DNA from: Lotus japonicus | Taxonomy: Eukaryota; Streptophyta; Magnoliopsida; Fabales; Fabaceae | Length of the DNA: 64,000 nucleotides | NCBI RefSeq assembly: GCF_012489685.1 | Contig: NC_080041.1 | Span: 27,393,780 to 27,457,779 of the forward strand | Reading direction: 5' to 3' | Notes under the pieces: generated by a model | Databases searched by the model: none | What the model saw: only the letters and a program-made list of their open reading frames with translations | What the model was told of the DNA's origin: nothing | Made by a program: the position numbers and the translations under genes | Shown: one piece after another, positions 45,632 to 55,730 of the stretch | Layout: every line of letters starts with the position of its first letter | Numbering within the stretch: the stretch's first letter is position 1

Positions 45632-46859
45632 TGTAAGATCAAGTTTTGATCTAGTAGTACAACTCTATGTTTTGATGATTACAAGTTAACCTTTTGATAT
45701 GAACAATTGTGGTACTCTAACGTGTTTTTCTGAGTGTGCTATTTACAGGCTCTGACCTCAACTCAATCTCACACAAATCAGAAGCACTGTGTATAAAGGG
45801 TAACCCAAGCAACGCTTTCGCATTCACCATGTTCAGTATGAACAGTGGAAAAGCTTCAGAAGTTCTGAAGCTATACAAACTCTGATGTGGACTCAGTCGC
45901 TAGAAGCTCTGAAGATCCAGAAGTTCTGATAACCAAGAAACACTGAAGGTTCAGATGTTCTGATGGTGTAGAAGACTCTGAAGATCCAGAAGCTGAATAG
46001 TGGAAACTCTGAAGTCCAGAAGCAAGAAACTCTGAAGGCCATGTTCTTCCCTCTGAGTTCAGAATCAGAAGATACAATGGTCAGAGGATCTGTGCTTTCC
46101 CTCTGACTCTGATCAACCGACTTCACAAGTTCCAATATGAAGTACTCCCCTGATCAGAAGTCTCCTAGGTTAAAAGGTCAAGTCGCTATCTAAGTACAAA
46201 AGCAAGTGTACCTTCCTGACGACCTACCTAACGTTCTCAGCTACAACAGAAGCTGGATTTTCCAGAACTGCCCTCCAACGGTAGCATTTCCCATGCAACG
46301 CGCAACCCTAATCCTTGGAGTATATATAGAGGCTGAAGATTGAAAGAAGCGGCTAGAGAAGCAATACACACGCGCAAGACATATTCAAAATATTCTAAGC
46401 TTTCTTTCATCTGAAATTCATTGTGTTTACTATTAGCTTTTTAGAAGCAAATCTCTTGTAAACAATTCCTTGATAAACAGTTTGTTTAGTTCCTTTAGGA
46501 GATCAAGGTTGATCGGATCCTAGAGAAGACTAAGAGAGTGAATCTTAGTGTGAGCTAAGTCAGTGTAATAGTTAGTCACTTGTAGGTTTCAAGTGCAGTT
46601 GTAACTCTTACCTGATTAGTGGATTGCCTTCATTCTAAGAAGGAAGAAATCACCTTAACGGGTGGACTAGAGTAGCTTGAGTGATTTATCAAGTGAACCA
46701 GGATAAAATCCTTGTGTACTTTTCTCTTCTCTCTATCTTTATCCGTTGCACCATCTATCTTAGAGAAACCGAAAAGATTTACTTTAAATCTTAAGGGGAA
46801 AGTTTTTATATTGAAAACGTTATTCAAACCCCCCCTTTCTACCGTTTTTCATACCTTCA
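45632..46859 (+). repeat. 5' LTR of copy B
   Basis: TGTAAGATCAAG ... CATACCTTCA with a GGAGTATATATAGAGG TATA region near 46317. U3 carries many CAGAAG/TTCTGA motifs. Confidence 0.95.
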
Positions 46860-46861
46860 AT

Positions 46862-46873
46862 TGGTATCAGAGC
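46862..46873 (+). promoter_or_regulatory. Primer binding site of copy B (initiator tRNA-Met)
   Basis: TGGTATCAGAGC, a perfect iMet site two bases after the LTR. Confidence 0.9.
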
Positions 46874-46931
46874 GCAAGTTCTGATTACCACACCTAACAG
46901 TGTTCAGTGATCCGGGCCGGTGTGAAAAACA

Positions 46932-48842
46932 ATGGCTGCCACCACCAGTGAAACTCAAAGAGATGGTTACAATGCAAAGCCTCCTATGTTCGACGGTCAA
47001 AGGTTCGAATATTGGAAAGATAGACTGGAAAGTTTCTTTCTGGGTTTCAATGCAGATCTCTGGGATATTATTGTGGATGGCTACGAGCGTCCAATTGATG
47101 CAGATGGCAAGAAGATCCCAAGGTCAGAGATGACTGCAGATCAAAAGAAGCTGTACTCACAACATCACAAAGCAAGAGCAATTCTTCTAAGTGCTATTTC
47201 CTATGAAGAGTACCAGAAGATTACATATCGTGAGTTTGCTAAAGGCATTTTTGAATCTCTGAAGATGTCTCATGAAGGAAACAAGAAAGTCAAAGAATCA
47301 AAGGCACTGTCTTTGATCCAAAAGTATGAATCCTTCATCATGGAGCCAAATGAGTCCATTGAAGAAATGTTCTCCAGATTTCAATTGCTTGTAGCTGGTA
47401 TACGACCTCTCAACAAGAGCTACACAACAAAAGATCATGTCATAAGGGTCATCAGGTGTCTTCCTGAAAGTTGGATGCCTTTGGTGACTTCAATAGAGCT
47501 TACGAGAGACGTTGAGAATATGAGTTTAGAAGAACTCATCAGCATTTTGAAATGCCATGAGCTGAAGCGCTCAGAGATGCAAGATCTGAGGAAAAAGTCC
47601 ATAGCCTTGAAATCCAAATCTGAAAAGGCTAAGGTTGAGAAGTCAAAGGCTCTTCAAGCTGAAGAAGAAGAATCTGAAGAAGCATCAGAAGATTCTGATG
47701 AAGATGAGCTGACTCTGATCTCCAAGAGACTCAACCGCATCTGGAAGCACAGGCAGAGCAAGTTCAAAGGCTCTGGAAAGGCAAAAGGAAAGTATGAGTC
47801 CTCAGGCCAGAAGAAGTCTTCAATCAAGGAAGTCACATGTTTTGAGTGCAAAGAATCTGGGCACTACAAAAGTGATTGTCCAAAGTTGAAGAAAGACAAG
47901 AAGCCAAAGAAGCACTTCAAGACCAAGAAGAGTCTGATGGTGACATTCGATGAATCAGAGTCAGAGGATGTTGACTCTGATGGTGAAGTCCAAGGACTCA
48001 TGGCCATTGTCAAAGACAAAGGATCAGAGTCAAAGGAAGCTGTTGACTCTGATTCAGAATCAGAAGGAGATCCTAACTCAGACGATGAAAATGAGGTATT
48101 TGCTTCTTTCTCTACCTCTGAACTGAAACATGCTTTGTCTGATATCATGGATAAGTATAACTCTTTATTGTCTAAGCATAAAAAGTTGAAAAAGAACTTA
48201 TCTGCTGTCTCCAAGACTCCTTCTGAACATGAGAAAATTATTTCAGATTTGAAAAATGAAAATCATGCTTTGGTAAATTCTAACTCTGTGCTTAAGAACC
48301 AGATTGCTAAGTTAGAAGAAATTGTTGCCTGTGATGCCTCTGATTGTAGGAATGAATCTAAGTATGAAAAGTATTTTCAAAGATTCCTAGCTAAAAGCGT
48401 GGATAGAAGCTTAATGGCTTCAATGATCTATGGCGTAAGCAGAAATGGAATGCATGGCATTGGTTATTCTAAACCAATTAGAAATGAGCCTTCTGTGTCT
48501 AAAGCTAAATCCTTGTATGAATGCTTTGTTCCCTCTGGTACCATATTGCCTGATCCTGTACCTGCTAAAGTTGCTAAAAACCCTCTTAAAAAGGGATCTT
48601 TCTCTATGACTAAATATCATGCAAATATTCCTTTTAAATATTATGTTGAGACACCCAAGGTGATCAGAACCTCTGGGGTAACTAACAAAAGAGGACCCAG
48701 AAAGTGGGTACCTAAGGACAAGATTATCTATGTTGCAGATATCCTTGATAGCTCCACTGAAACACCAATCATGGTATCTGGACAGTGGATGCTCGCGTCA
48801 CATGACGGGAGAAAAGCGTATGTTCCGAGAGCTGAAACTTAA
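46932..48842 (+). CDS. gag: Gag of copy B (intact, 636 aa)
   Basis: Structural protein of the virus-like particle. The ATG at 46932 lies about 60 bp after the primer site. Domains in order: UBN2-like N-terminal domain (FDGQRFEYWKDRLESFFLGF, residues ~20-230), a Lys/Glu/Ser-rich stretch, a CCHC zinc knuckle (CFECKESGHYKSDC, ~303-316), an acidic Ser/Asp/Glu-rich region and, from residue ~389, a coiled-coil tail (SELKHALSDIMDKYNSLLSK, NENHALVNSNSVLKNQIAKL). The last ~35 residues are read from DNA that in the +1 frame encodes the protease active site. The tail from residue ~389 is exactly the part encoded by the proposed retained intron, so it would be present only when that intron is kept. Confidence 0.92.
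   Translation: MAATTSETQRDGYNAKPPMFDGQRFEYWKDRLESFFLGFNADLWDIIVDGYERPIDADGKKIPRSEMTADQKKLYSQHHKARAILLSAISYEEYQKITYREFAKGIFESLKMSHEGNKKVKESKALSLIQKYESFIMEPNESIEEMFSRFQLLVAGIRPLNKSYTTKDHVIRVIRCLPESWMPLVTSIELTRDVENMSLEELISILKCHELKRSEMQDLRKKSIALKSKSEKAKVEKSKALQAEEEESEEASEDSDEDELTLISKRLNRIWKHRQSKFKGSGKAKGKYESSGQKKSSIKEVTCFECKESGHYKSDCPKLKKDKKPKKHFKTKKSLMVTFDESESEDVDSDGEVQGLMAIVKDKGSESKEAVDSDSESEGDPNSDDENEVFASFSTSELKHALSDIMDKYNSLLSKHKKLKKNLSAVSKTPSEHEKIISDLKNENHALVNSNSVLKNQIAKLEEIVACDASDCRNESKYEKYFQRFLAKSVDRSLMASMIYGVSRNGMHGIGYSKPIRNEPSVSKAKSLYECFVPSGTILPDPVPAKVAKNPLKKGSFSMTKYHANIPFKYYVETPKVIRTSGVTNKRGPRKWVPKDKIIYVADILDSSTETPIMVSGQWMLASHDGRKAYVPRAET
48096..48738 (+). other. Proposed retained intron (exitron) joining gag to pol, copy B
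   Basis: AATGAG|GTATTTGC at the donor and CTATGTTGCAG|ATATCC at the acceptor. The length is 643 nt (1 mod 3), both boundaries fall between codons (phase 0), and the segment is T-rich. Copy C has AATGAG joined directly to ATATCC, that is, exactly this segment is missing. The two bases AG before both boundaries leave the deletion point ambiguous by 2 bp, as for any AG|GT...AG| intron. Confidence 0.75.
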
Positions 48843-51820
48843 GCCTGGAGGCGAAGTTGGCTTCGGAGGAAATGAAAAGGGTAAAATTATTGGTACTGGT
48901 ACTATTTGTGTAGATAGTAGTCCATGCATTGATAATGTTTTATTGGTAGACGGCTTAACACATAACTTATTGTCTATAAGTCAATTAGCTGACAAGGGTT
49001 ATGATGTTATATTCAATCAAAAGTCTTGCCGGGCTGTAAGTCAGATCGATGGCTCTGTTCTATTTAACAGCAAGAGGAAGAACAACATCTATAAGATCAG
49101 ATTATCTGAGTTGGAGGCTCAGAATGTGAAGTGCCTTCTGTCTGTTAATGAAGAGCAGTGGGTATGGCATAGACGGTTAGGGCATGCCAGTATGAGAAAG
49201 ATTTCTCAGCTGAGCAAGCTAAACCTTGTCAGGGGCTTACCCAATCTGAAGTTCGCTTCAGACGCTCTTTGTGAAGCATGTCAGAAAGGCAAATTCACAA
49301 AAGTCCCTTTCAAGGCAAAGAATGTTGTCTCAACCTCAAGGCCGTTGGAACTTCTGCATATCGACCTTTTTGGACCAGTGAAAACTGAGTCTATAGGTGG
49401 CAAGAGATATGGGATGGTTATCGTTGATGACTATAGCCGCTGGACATGGGTAAAGTTTCTAACCCGCAAGGATGAGTCTCATGCTGTGTTCTCTACCTTC
49501 ATTGCTCAAGTGCAAAACGAGAAGGCTTGTAGGATTGTGCGTGTCAGAAGTGATCATGGTGGAGAGTTTGAGAATGACAAGTTTGAGAGTCTGTTTGATT
49601 CCTATGGAATTGCACATGATTTCTCTTGTCCCAGAACTCCTCAACAAAATGGTGTTGTTGAGAGGAAGAACAGAACTCTTCAGGAGATGGCTAGAACCAT
49701 GCTCCAAGAAACTGGCATGGCTAAGCACTTTTGGGCAGAGGCAGTAAATACAGCATGTTACATTCAGAACAGAATCTCTGTGAGACCAATTCTGAATAAG
49801 ACTCCTTATGAATTGTGGAAGAACATAAAACCCAACATTTCTTACTTTCATCCTTTTGGCTGTATTTGTTATGTTCTCAATACTAAGGATATATTGCATA
49901 AATTTGATGCTAAGTCTTCTAAGTGTCTATTACTTGGTTATTCTGATAGATCTAAAGGTTTTAGATTTTATAATACTGATGCTAAGACTATTGAAGAATC
50001 TATTCATGTTAGATTTGATGATAAGCTTGACTCTGACCAGTCAAAGCTAGTTGAAAAGTTTGCAGATTTCTGACAAAGGCAAAGCTCCAGAGGAAGTTGA
50101 GCCAGAGGAAGATGAACCAGAGGAAGAAGCTGGTCCCTCTAACTCACAAACTCTGAAGAAGAGCAGAATCACTGCAGCTCACCCTAAGGAATTGATTCTG
50201 GGCAACAAAGATGAACCAGTCAGAACCAGATCTGCCTTCAGACCCTCTGAAGAGACCTTGCTGAGTCTGAAAGGATTGGTGTCCTTAATTGAACCCAAGT
50301 CCATAGATGAAGCTCTTCAGGACAAGGAGTGGATTCTGGCCATGGAAGAAGAATTGAATCAATTTTCCAAGAACGATGTTTGGAGCTTAGTGAAGAAGCC
50401 TGAGAATGTTCATGTTATTGGAACGAAATGGGTATTCAGAAACAAGCTAAATGAGAAAGGAGAAGTAGTCAGAAACAAGGCAAGGCTAGTTGCTCAAGGC
50501 TACAGCCAGCAGGAAGGAATAGACTACACTGAAACATTTGCTCCGGTAGCAAGACTGGAGGCAATTAGACTGTTGATCTCCTTCTCAGTAAATCACAACA
50601 TAGTTCTACATTAGATGGACGTAAAGAGTGCCTTCCTAAATGGTTATATCTCAGAGGAAGTCTATGTTCATCAACCCCCAGGTTTTGAAGATGAAAAGAA
50701 ACCAGACCACGTGTTCAAATTGAAGAAATCACTCTACGGTCTGAAGCAAGCTCCCAAAGCATGGTATGAGAGACTTAGCTCATTCCTTCTGGAGAATGAG
50801 TTTGTAAGGGGTAAAGTAGATACAACTCTTTTCTGCAAGACTTATAAAGATGATATCTTAATTGTGCAAATTTATGTTGATGATATTATATTTGGTTCTG
50901 CTAATCAATCTCTATGCAAAGAATTTTCTGAGATGATGCAGGCTGAATTTGAGATGAGTATGATGGGAGAATTAAAGTACTTTCTGGGAATACAAGTTGA
51001 TCAAACACCAGAAGGAACATATATCCATCAGAGCAAGTACACTAAAGAACTTCTGAAGAAGTTCAATATGCTGGAATCTACAGTGGCCAAGACTCCAATG
51101 CATCCTACATGCATTTTGGAGAAAGAAGATAAAAGTGGTAAAGTATGTCAGAAGCTCTATCGTGGAATGATAGGTTCACTTCTATACTTAACTGCGTCTA
51201 GGCCAGACATATTATTTAGTGTTCACTTATGTGCTCGGTTCCAATCAGATCCAAGGGAAACCCACTTAACTGCTGTTAAGAGGATCCTAAGGTATCTGAA
51301 AGGCACCACTAACCTTGGCTTGATGTATAAGAAAACATCAGAGTATAAGCTTTCAGGTTATTGTGATGCTGATTATGCTGGAGATAGAACAGAGAGAAAA
51401 AGTACTTCTGGAAATTGTCAATTTCTGGGAAGCAATCTAGTCTCATGGGCAAGCAAGAGGCAATCAACCATTGCACTATCAACTGCAGAGGCAGAATATA
51501 TCTCAGCAGCAATATGCAGCACACAGATGCTCTGGATGAAACATCAGCTGGAGGATTATCAGATCCTTGAGAGCAATATCCCAATTTATTGTGATAACAC
51601 TGCTGCAATCTCGTTGAGCAAGAATCCTATCTTGCATTCAAGGGCAAAGCACATTGAGGTAAAGTATCACTTCATTAGAGATTATGTGCAGAAGGGCGTA
51701 CTTCTTCTGAAGTTTGTTGATACTGACCATCAATGGGCAGATATCTTTACAAAGCCCTTAGCAGAGGATAGATTTAATTTTATTCTGAAAAATCTAAACA
51801 TGGACTTTTGTCCAGAGTGA
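48739..51820 (+). pseudogene. pol: Pol of copy B, broken by a 14-bp deletion and a nonsense codon
   Basis: Begins at the proposed splice acceptor. Protease (LDSGCSRHMTG), HHCC zinc domain, integrase ([30 protein letters not shown]) are open to 50073. There a deletion of 14 bp relative to copy C, between two TTT motifs near 50070, shifts the frame. The next part (50051-50614, RT with [12 protein letters not shown]) ends in a TAG at 50612-50614 where copies A and C have CAG ([10 protein letters not shown]). The remainder (50615-51820) has the RT active site YVDDIIFG and RNase H (CDADYAGDRTERKSTSG, TAEAEYISA), ending DFCPE. Both lesions are small and the LTRs are nearly identical, so pol was damaged recently. 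Confidence 0.93.
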
Positions 51821-52065
51821 AGATGGATCAGAACCTCTGACTATGATACTTCTTGATCAGAAGATGTCTAGTCCAGAAGGTAACTCAATCAGAGTGTGTG
51901 TGCCCACTGGTACTGACTCTGAAGCTGAGACAACAACACGTGTGTCAGAATTTCTGATGCATAATTCCTTGTGCCCGTGTGACAGTCTGTTATGATTGCG
52001 TGTAGATATGCTTATCTCCTGTGTGTGATTGTGTATTTTACTGTTACTATCTATCTTTAATTTTC

Positions 52066-52105
52066 AACCGTTGATCTTAAAGTGCTTTTTGAATTAACAA
52101 CGGTT
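52066..52105. promoter_or_regulatory. Conserved inverted repeat upstream of ORF2 (copy B)
   Basis: AACCGTTG (52066-52073) and CAACGGTT (52098-52105), followed by ACCCACTATACACAC, about 160 bp before the ORF2 ATG. Confidence 0.5.
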
Positions 52106-52263
52106 ATTTGATAAAACCCACTATACACACACGTTCTCGTTCACTTCCGGTTTTCACTCTCGCACTCTCTGCTTTTCAAAACCGCCTCTTTCTTGATTTC
52201 TCTCTCGATCTCTCTTCATCCTTCAAACTTCATCTTCTACCTCAAACCTTCAACCTCTTCAAA

Positions 52264-54336
52264 ATGGTGAGACAAACCAGAAGATCTGCTGCAGATGCAC
52301 CTCAGTTCCCTCACATGGTAGTCGGTTTGGCAACGGGTCAAAGGGGCTCTGAGAACCCGGCACAAGAACAAGTTCAAGCTCAAGAGCAGATTGTTCCAAT
52401 TGCAGAACGGGGCTGTGCCGTTCACTGCGTATTTGCTCCTGAGGAACTCCAAGTCCTGGCAGAATGGAGATTCGACCTCGACAACCTGGCTGCAAATGGG
52501 TTTGATCTTCGTCCTGAAGTCCAAGCTCAAGGTTGGGGAAACTACTTCAATCGACTTCAAGGACCGGTGTATGAGAAACTGGTAAAGGAATTCTGGAAGC
52601 ACGCAGACTGTGATGATACTCAAGTGGTCTCTCACATTCTTGGCAGGAAGATCATCATCACTGAGAAGTCATTCGTGAATCTGCTAGGAGCAGAAACTGC
52701 TTATGGGTATCGGTTCCAACTGACGGAATCCAAGCTGAAACCCGGCACCAAAGACAAAGTCAACAAGGCCCTGTACACCACCTTCAAACCGGGCAAGACA
52801 AGTTACAAGGTGATGGACCTTCATCCCAAACTCAGGATCTGGCACAAGATCCTGCTCAACTGCATCAATCAGAGACCGAAGGGCAGTTCTCCAGACTACA
52901 TCAACTTCAACCAGAAGGCGATGTTGTTCTTCATCCAAGATCAGGAGAAGATCTGCCTTCCCTACTTCCTGTTCTCCTACTTGAAGGAATGCATCAGGAA
53001 GTCTCGCACCACCGCCTCCATCAAGTCTGCAATCAAATATATCCCTTTTGGGAGGCTGCTCTCAGACTTTCTCATTGAAAGCAACTTGGTGCAAGATTTG
53101 ATCAATGCTGGTTGCACAGAGGATTTGAGCACAATTGTCAGTGATGTCTTCACTGCAAACTCCTTGAAGAAGATGGGCTTAATCCAGAAGAAGATTGCTT
53201 CTGCTCATGAAGACACATCTTTTGAGATCAGAGGAAGAAGAATGCCTCTGATTGACTACCCACTGTGGACTCAAGCAGACAATCCTGAAGCCATCAGATG
53301 CTATGTTGAAGACCTCAGGGCTCAAGGATTCGAGATTGATCTTGATGATTTCTTCAGCAGACTGCCGCCAGCTCCAGAATTTCCTTCTCCTCCCAAGAAG
53401 AAAGCTCAGAGGAAGATGGTTCTGGAAGAATCCTCTGAAGAATCTGATGTCCCTCTGGTCAAGAAGACAAAGAGAAAGCCTGATGATGGTGATGATGATG
53501 ATAGTGAGGATGGTCCTCCCCAGAAGAAGAAGAAGAAAGTCAGAATCGTGGTGAAGCCTACTCGGGTGGAACCAGCTGCTGCAGTGGTCAGAAGGACTGA
53601 ACCTCCTGCCAGAGTGACTCGATCATCAGCACATTCAAGTAAGCCTGCACTTGCTTCTGATGATGATTTGAATTTATTTGATGCACTTCCTATTTCTGCC
53701 TTGCTCCAACACTCCTCAAATCCCCTCACTCCTATTCCTGAATCCCAACCAGCCGAACAAACCACCTCTCCACCACATTCCCCAAGATCTTCCTTCTTTC
53801 AACCTTCTCCTACTGAAGCACCACTCTGGAATTTGCTTCAGAACCCAACCTCTAGGTCAGAAGATCCAACCTCTCTCCTTACCATTCCATACGACCCATT
53901 ATCTTCTGAACCAATCGTCCAAGAGGGCAGTCAGAGCATTGAGGCTGCAAAGCAAAGGTTTGCTAGAAGGGTGGCTCTTCATGAACTAGAACAGAGAAAT
54001 AAGCTTCTTGAAGCTATTGAAGAAGCCAAGAGAAAGAAAGAACAAGCAGAAGAAGCTGCACGTCAAGCAGCAGCTCACGCTGAACAAGCCAGACTTGAGG
54101 CAGAGCGACTTGAAGCTGAGGCTGAGGCAGAGCGACTTGCACCAGTTGTGTTTACTCCTGCTGCCTCTGCTTCCATTCCAGATCCTCAAGCTGCTCAGAA
54201 TGTTCCTTCCAGCTCTACTCAGACAAGCTCATCCAGACTCGACATCATGGAACAACGTCTTAATACTCATGAATCCATGCTGATTGAGATGAAGCAAATG
54301 ATGATGGAACTTCTGCGACGCTCTGACAAACCTTAG
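52264..54336 (+). CDS. ORF2 of copy B (extra, env-position ORF), 690 aa
   Basis: The ATG at 52264 (MVRQTRRSAADAP) is preferred because copies A and C start at the same place; an in-frame ATG at 52108 would add a hydrophobic leader. Residues ~65-370 form the conserved globular domain (FDLDNLAANGFDLRPEVQAQ, KEFWKHADCDDTQVVSH, ILGRKIIITEKSFVNLLG, RIWHKILLNCINQRPKGSS, LPYFLFSYLKECIRKSR, YIPFGRLLSDF), which resembles the 'putative plant transposon protein' family. A low-complexity basic/acidic section (KRKPDDGDDDD, KKKKKVRIVVKPTR) could act as a nuclear localisation signal. The C terminus is a coiled coil (Ala/Glu/Arg-rich, then MEQRLNTHESMLIEMKQMMM). About 240-250 codons present in copy C between the Pro-rich linker and the coil are missing. 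No transmembrane segment is evident in the main body. Confidence 0.85.
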   Translation: MVRQTRRSAADAPQFPHMVVGLATGQRGSENPAQEQVQAQEQIVPIAERGCAVHCVFAPEELQVLAEWRFDLDNLAANGFDLRPEVQAQGWGNYFNRLQGPVYEKLVKEFWKHADCDDTQVVSHILGRKIIITEKSFVNLLGAETAYGYRFQLTESKLKPGTKDKVNKALYTTFKPGKTSYKVMDLHPKLRIWHKILLNCINQRPKGSSPDYINFNQKAMLFFIQDQEKICLPYFLFSYLKECIRKSRTTASIKSAIKYIPFGRLLSDFLIESNLVQDLINAGCTEDLSTIVSDVFTANSLKKMGLIQKKIASAHEDTSFEIRGRRMPLIDYPLWTQADNPEAIRCYVEDLRAQGFEIDLDDFFSRLPPAPEFPSPPKKKAQRKMVLEESSEESDVPLVKKTKRKPDDGDDDDSEDGPPQKKKKKVRIVVKPTRVEPAAAVVRRTEPPARVTRSSAHSSKPALASDDDLNLFDALPISALLQHSSNPLTPIPESQPAEQTTSPPHSPRSSFFQPSPTEAPLWNLLQNPTSRSEDPTSLLTIPYDPLSSEPIVQEGSQSIEAAKQRFARRVALHELEQRNKLLEAIEEAKRKKEQAEEAARQAAAHAEQARLEAERLEAEAEAERLAPVVFTPAASASIPDPQAAQNVPSSSTQTSSSRLDIMEQRLNTHESMLIEMKQMMMELLRRSDKP

Positions 54337-54486
54337 TTTTAGGATCTCTTCTTTTTCTTCTTTTTCGTTAACTTTGTTTTCTTTTTGTTTAACTCTGTTT
54401 CTTTTTACTTATTTATGCTAATTTGTTCGTTGTGATTATATATGCCTATCTATATATTTATGTCACATATGTTTGCAAACGTCTTT

Positions 54487-54492
54487 TTTATT
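54487..54492 (-). terminator. Poly(A) signal of the antisense gene, copy B
   Basis: AATAAA on the minus strand, 43 bp beyond the antisense stop. Confidence 0.5.
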
Positions 54493-54534
54493 CATAATTA
54501 TATGTTTACATCATATTTCTTTACATCATATAAT

Positions 54535-54927
54535 CTAGAATGGAGGATCCCTCCTCATTCTTCTGCACTCCTGGCGCTGCTCTGACCTATCCTTCTCCAG
54601 ACGCTCCAGTACATGCTGGATGTTGGTGAGCCTGATCTTTAGCTCATCCCTCTCCAGAATCTCTTCTGAAGTCTTGAGCTTCTCTTCCAAACTTTCTTTC
54701 TCTTCCAGCAGCTTGAGTTCAAGCCGGCTGAGTTCTTGCACCTCCTCCACGAAGGCAAGAAATTCCTTCAGGTCTCTCTCCAACTCTGGACGCAGGTCCT
54801 CTTCCAGCAGTGTCCGTGTCAGCTCCGCGATGGTAGTTGCACCCTCTGGATGCCTGATGTTCAGGAACAAGTCCTCTTCAAAGGCCTTCTTCCTCAGCTC
54901 TTCTAGTGCTACGTTGTATGATGCCAT
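54535..54927 (-). CDS. Antisense coiled-coil ORF of copy B
   Basis: A 130-residue minus-strand frame (MASYNVALEELRKKAFEEDL) lies between ORF2 and the 3' LTR and is transcribed against the element. It is acidic, Leu-rich, mostly helical, with no Cys and no signal peptide. It is homologous to 43978-44358 in copy C over nearly its whole length, with many third-position and conservative differences. That pattern suggests protein-level constraint rather than chance openness. It has its own TATA box (54981-54988) and AATAAA (54487-54492). In copy A the corresponding interval instead has a sense coiled-coil frame. No family recognised. Confidence 0.75.
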   Translation of the reverse strand: MASYNVALEELRKKAFEEDLFLNIRHPEGATTIAELTRTLLEEDLRPELERDLKEFLAFVEEVQELSRLELKLLEEKESLEEKLKTSEEILERDELKIRLTNIQHVLERLEKDRSEQRQECRRMRRDPPF

Positions 54928-54980
54928 TTTTTCTTACTGAAAATTATTCGAGGTGTGAAGCTTACCTTTCTCTCCAACGC

Positions 54981-54988
54981 TTTTTATA
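54981..54988 (-). promoter_or_regulatory. TATA box of the antisense gene, copy B
   Basis: Minus strand GCCTATAAAAAGCG, 54 bp upstream of the ATG at 54927, the same distance as in copy C. Confidence 0.65.
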
Positions 54989-55174
54989 GGCTTCACTTTC
55001 TCTCTGAAAGTTAATGCTCTTACAGTTTCTCGAGGTTAAGTTCTTGGTAACTGACCCTTCTATTTACTCACTTGACCGGTGGTAAACGTTCATCCCTTGC
55101 ATTAACTCTTCTATTTATTTTCGCCTGACTCTGATTCTTACATCGTTTTCATTTTCTTTTAAACTTAGACCTTC

Positions 55175-55730
55175 TCTAAGGGGGAGTACCTTGTACTTCA
55201 AGCTAAGTTTTTCACACCCCAAGCTTTTTGCTTATGACAAAAAGGGGGAGTAAACCCAGTTTTTGATTTGTAAGATGTGTTAGTGTGACTTATTTTTCTT
55301 TTGGAGATTTTAAGAGTTCCACCTTCATGACCATAGATGTGTCACTGGGCAAATACAAGGAATACATTTCACTTCTTCTGAAGTGATTCTAAGTTGACTC
55401 TGATACCCAAGACTCTGATACTTTGTCCATGACTCTGATCACTTATGCGCTCTGATTATTCGTTTTTCATCTATGTCATAAGCTTTTCACTCTGAACTCT
55501 TATATTTTTAGCTCAGAATCTAGACTTTACTAACGTTTTCATCAAGTATTAGATTCAGGGGGAGCTAAGCTCAGAATCAAGCAGTGACTTGAATTCAGAA
55601 TGAGCAAGATAAACTATTCACATCAGGATAAGTCTTATTCTATATCTTTAAACTCTGAGTGAATTCAGTTTAATGTTTAAGAATTGTTCATCAAAAATCT
55701 TAGTTTTGTCATCATCAAAAAGGGGGAGAT
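55175..55730 (+). promoter_or_regulatory. Multiple polypurine-tract motifs, copy B
   Basis: GGGGGAG motifs at about 55178-55186, 55239-55250, 55556-55564 and 55717-55730, the last directly abutting the 3' LTR. Confidence 0.8.

Noticed and set aside
46630..46827. 65-codon frame in the LTR, present also at 56729-56926
   Set aside because: LTR sequence repeated by definition; ends in low complexity and overlaps the TATA/R region.
48730..48842. Programmed ribosomal frameshifting between gag and pol in copies A and B
   Set aside because: No obvious slippery heptamer was seen in the overlap, and the exact GT-AG segment missing in copy C is a better explanation; frameshifting is not excluded.
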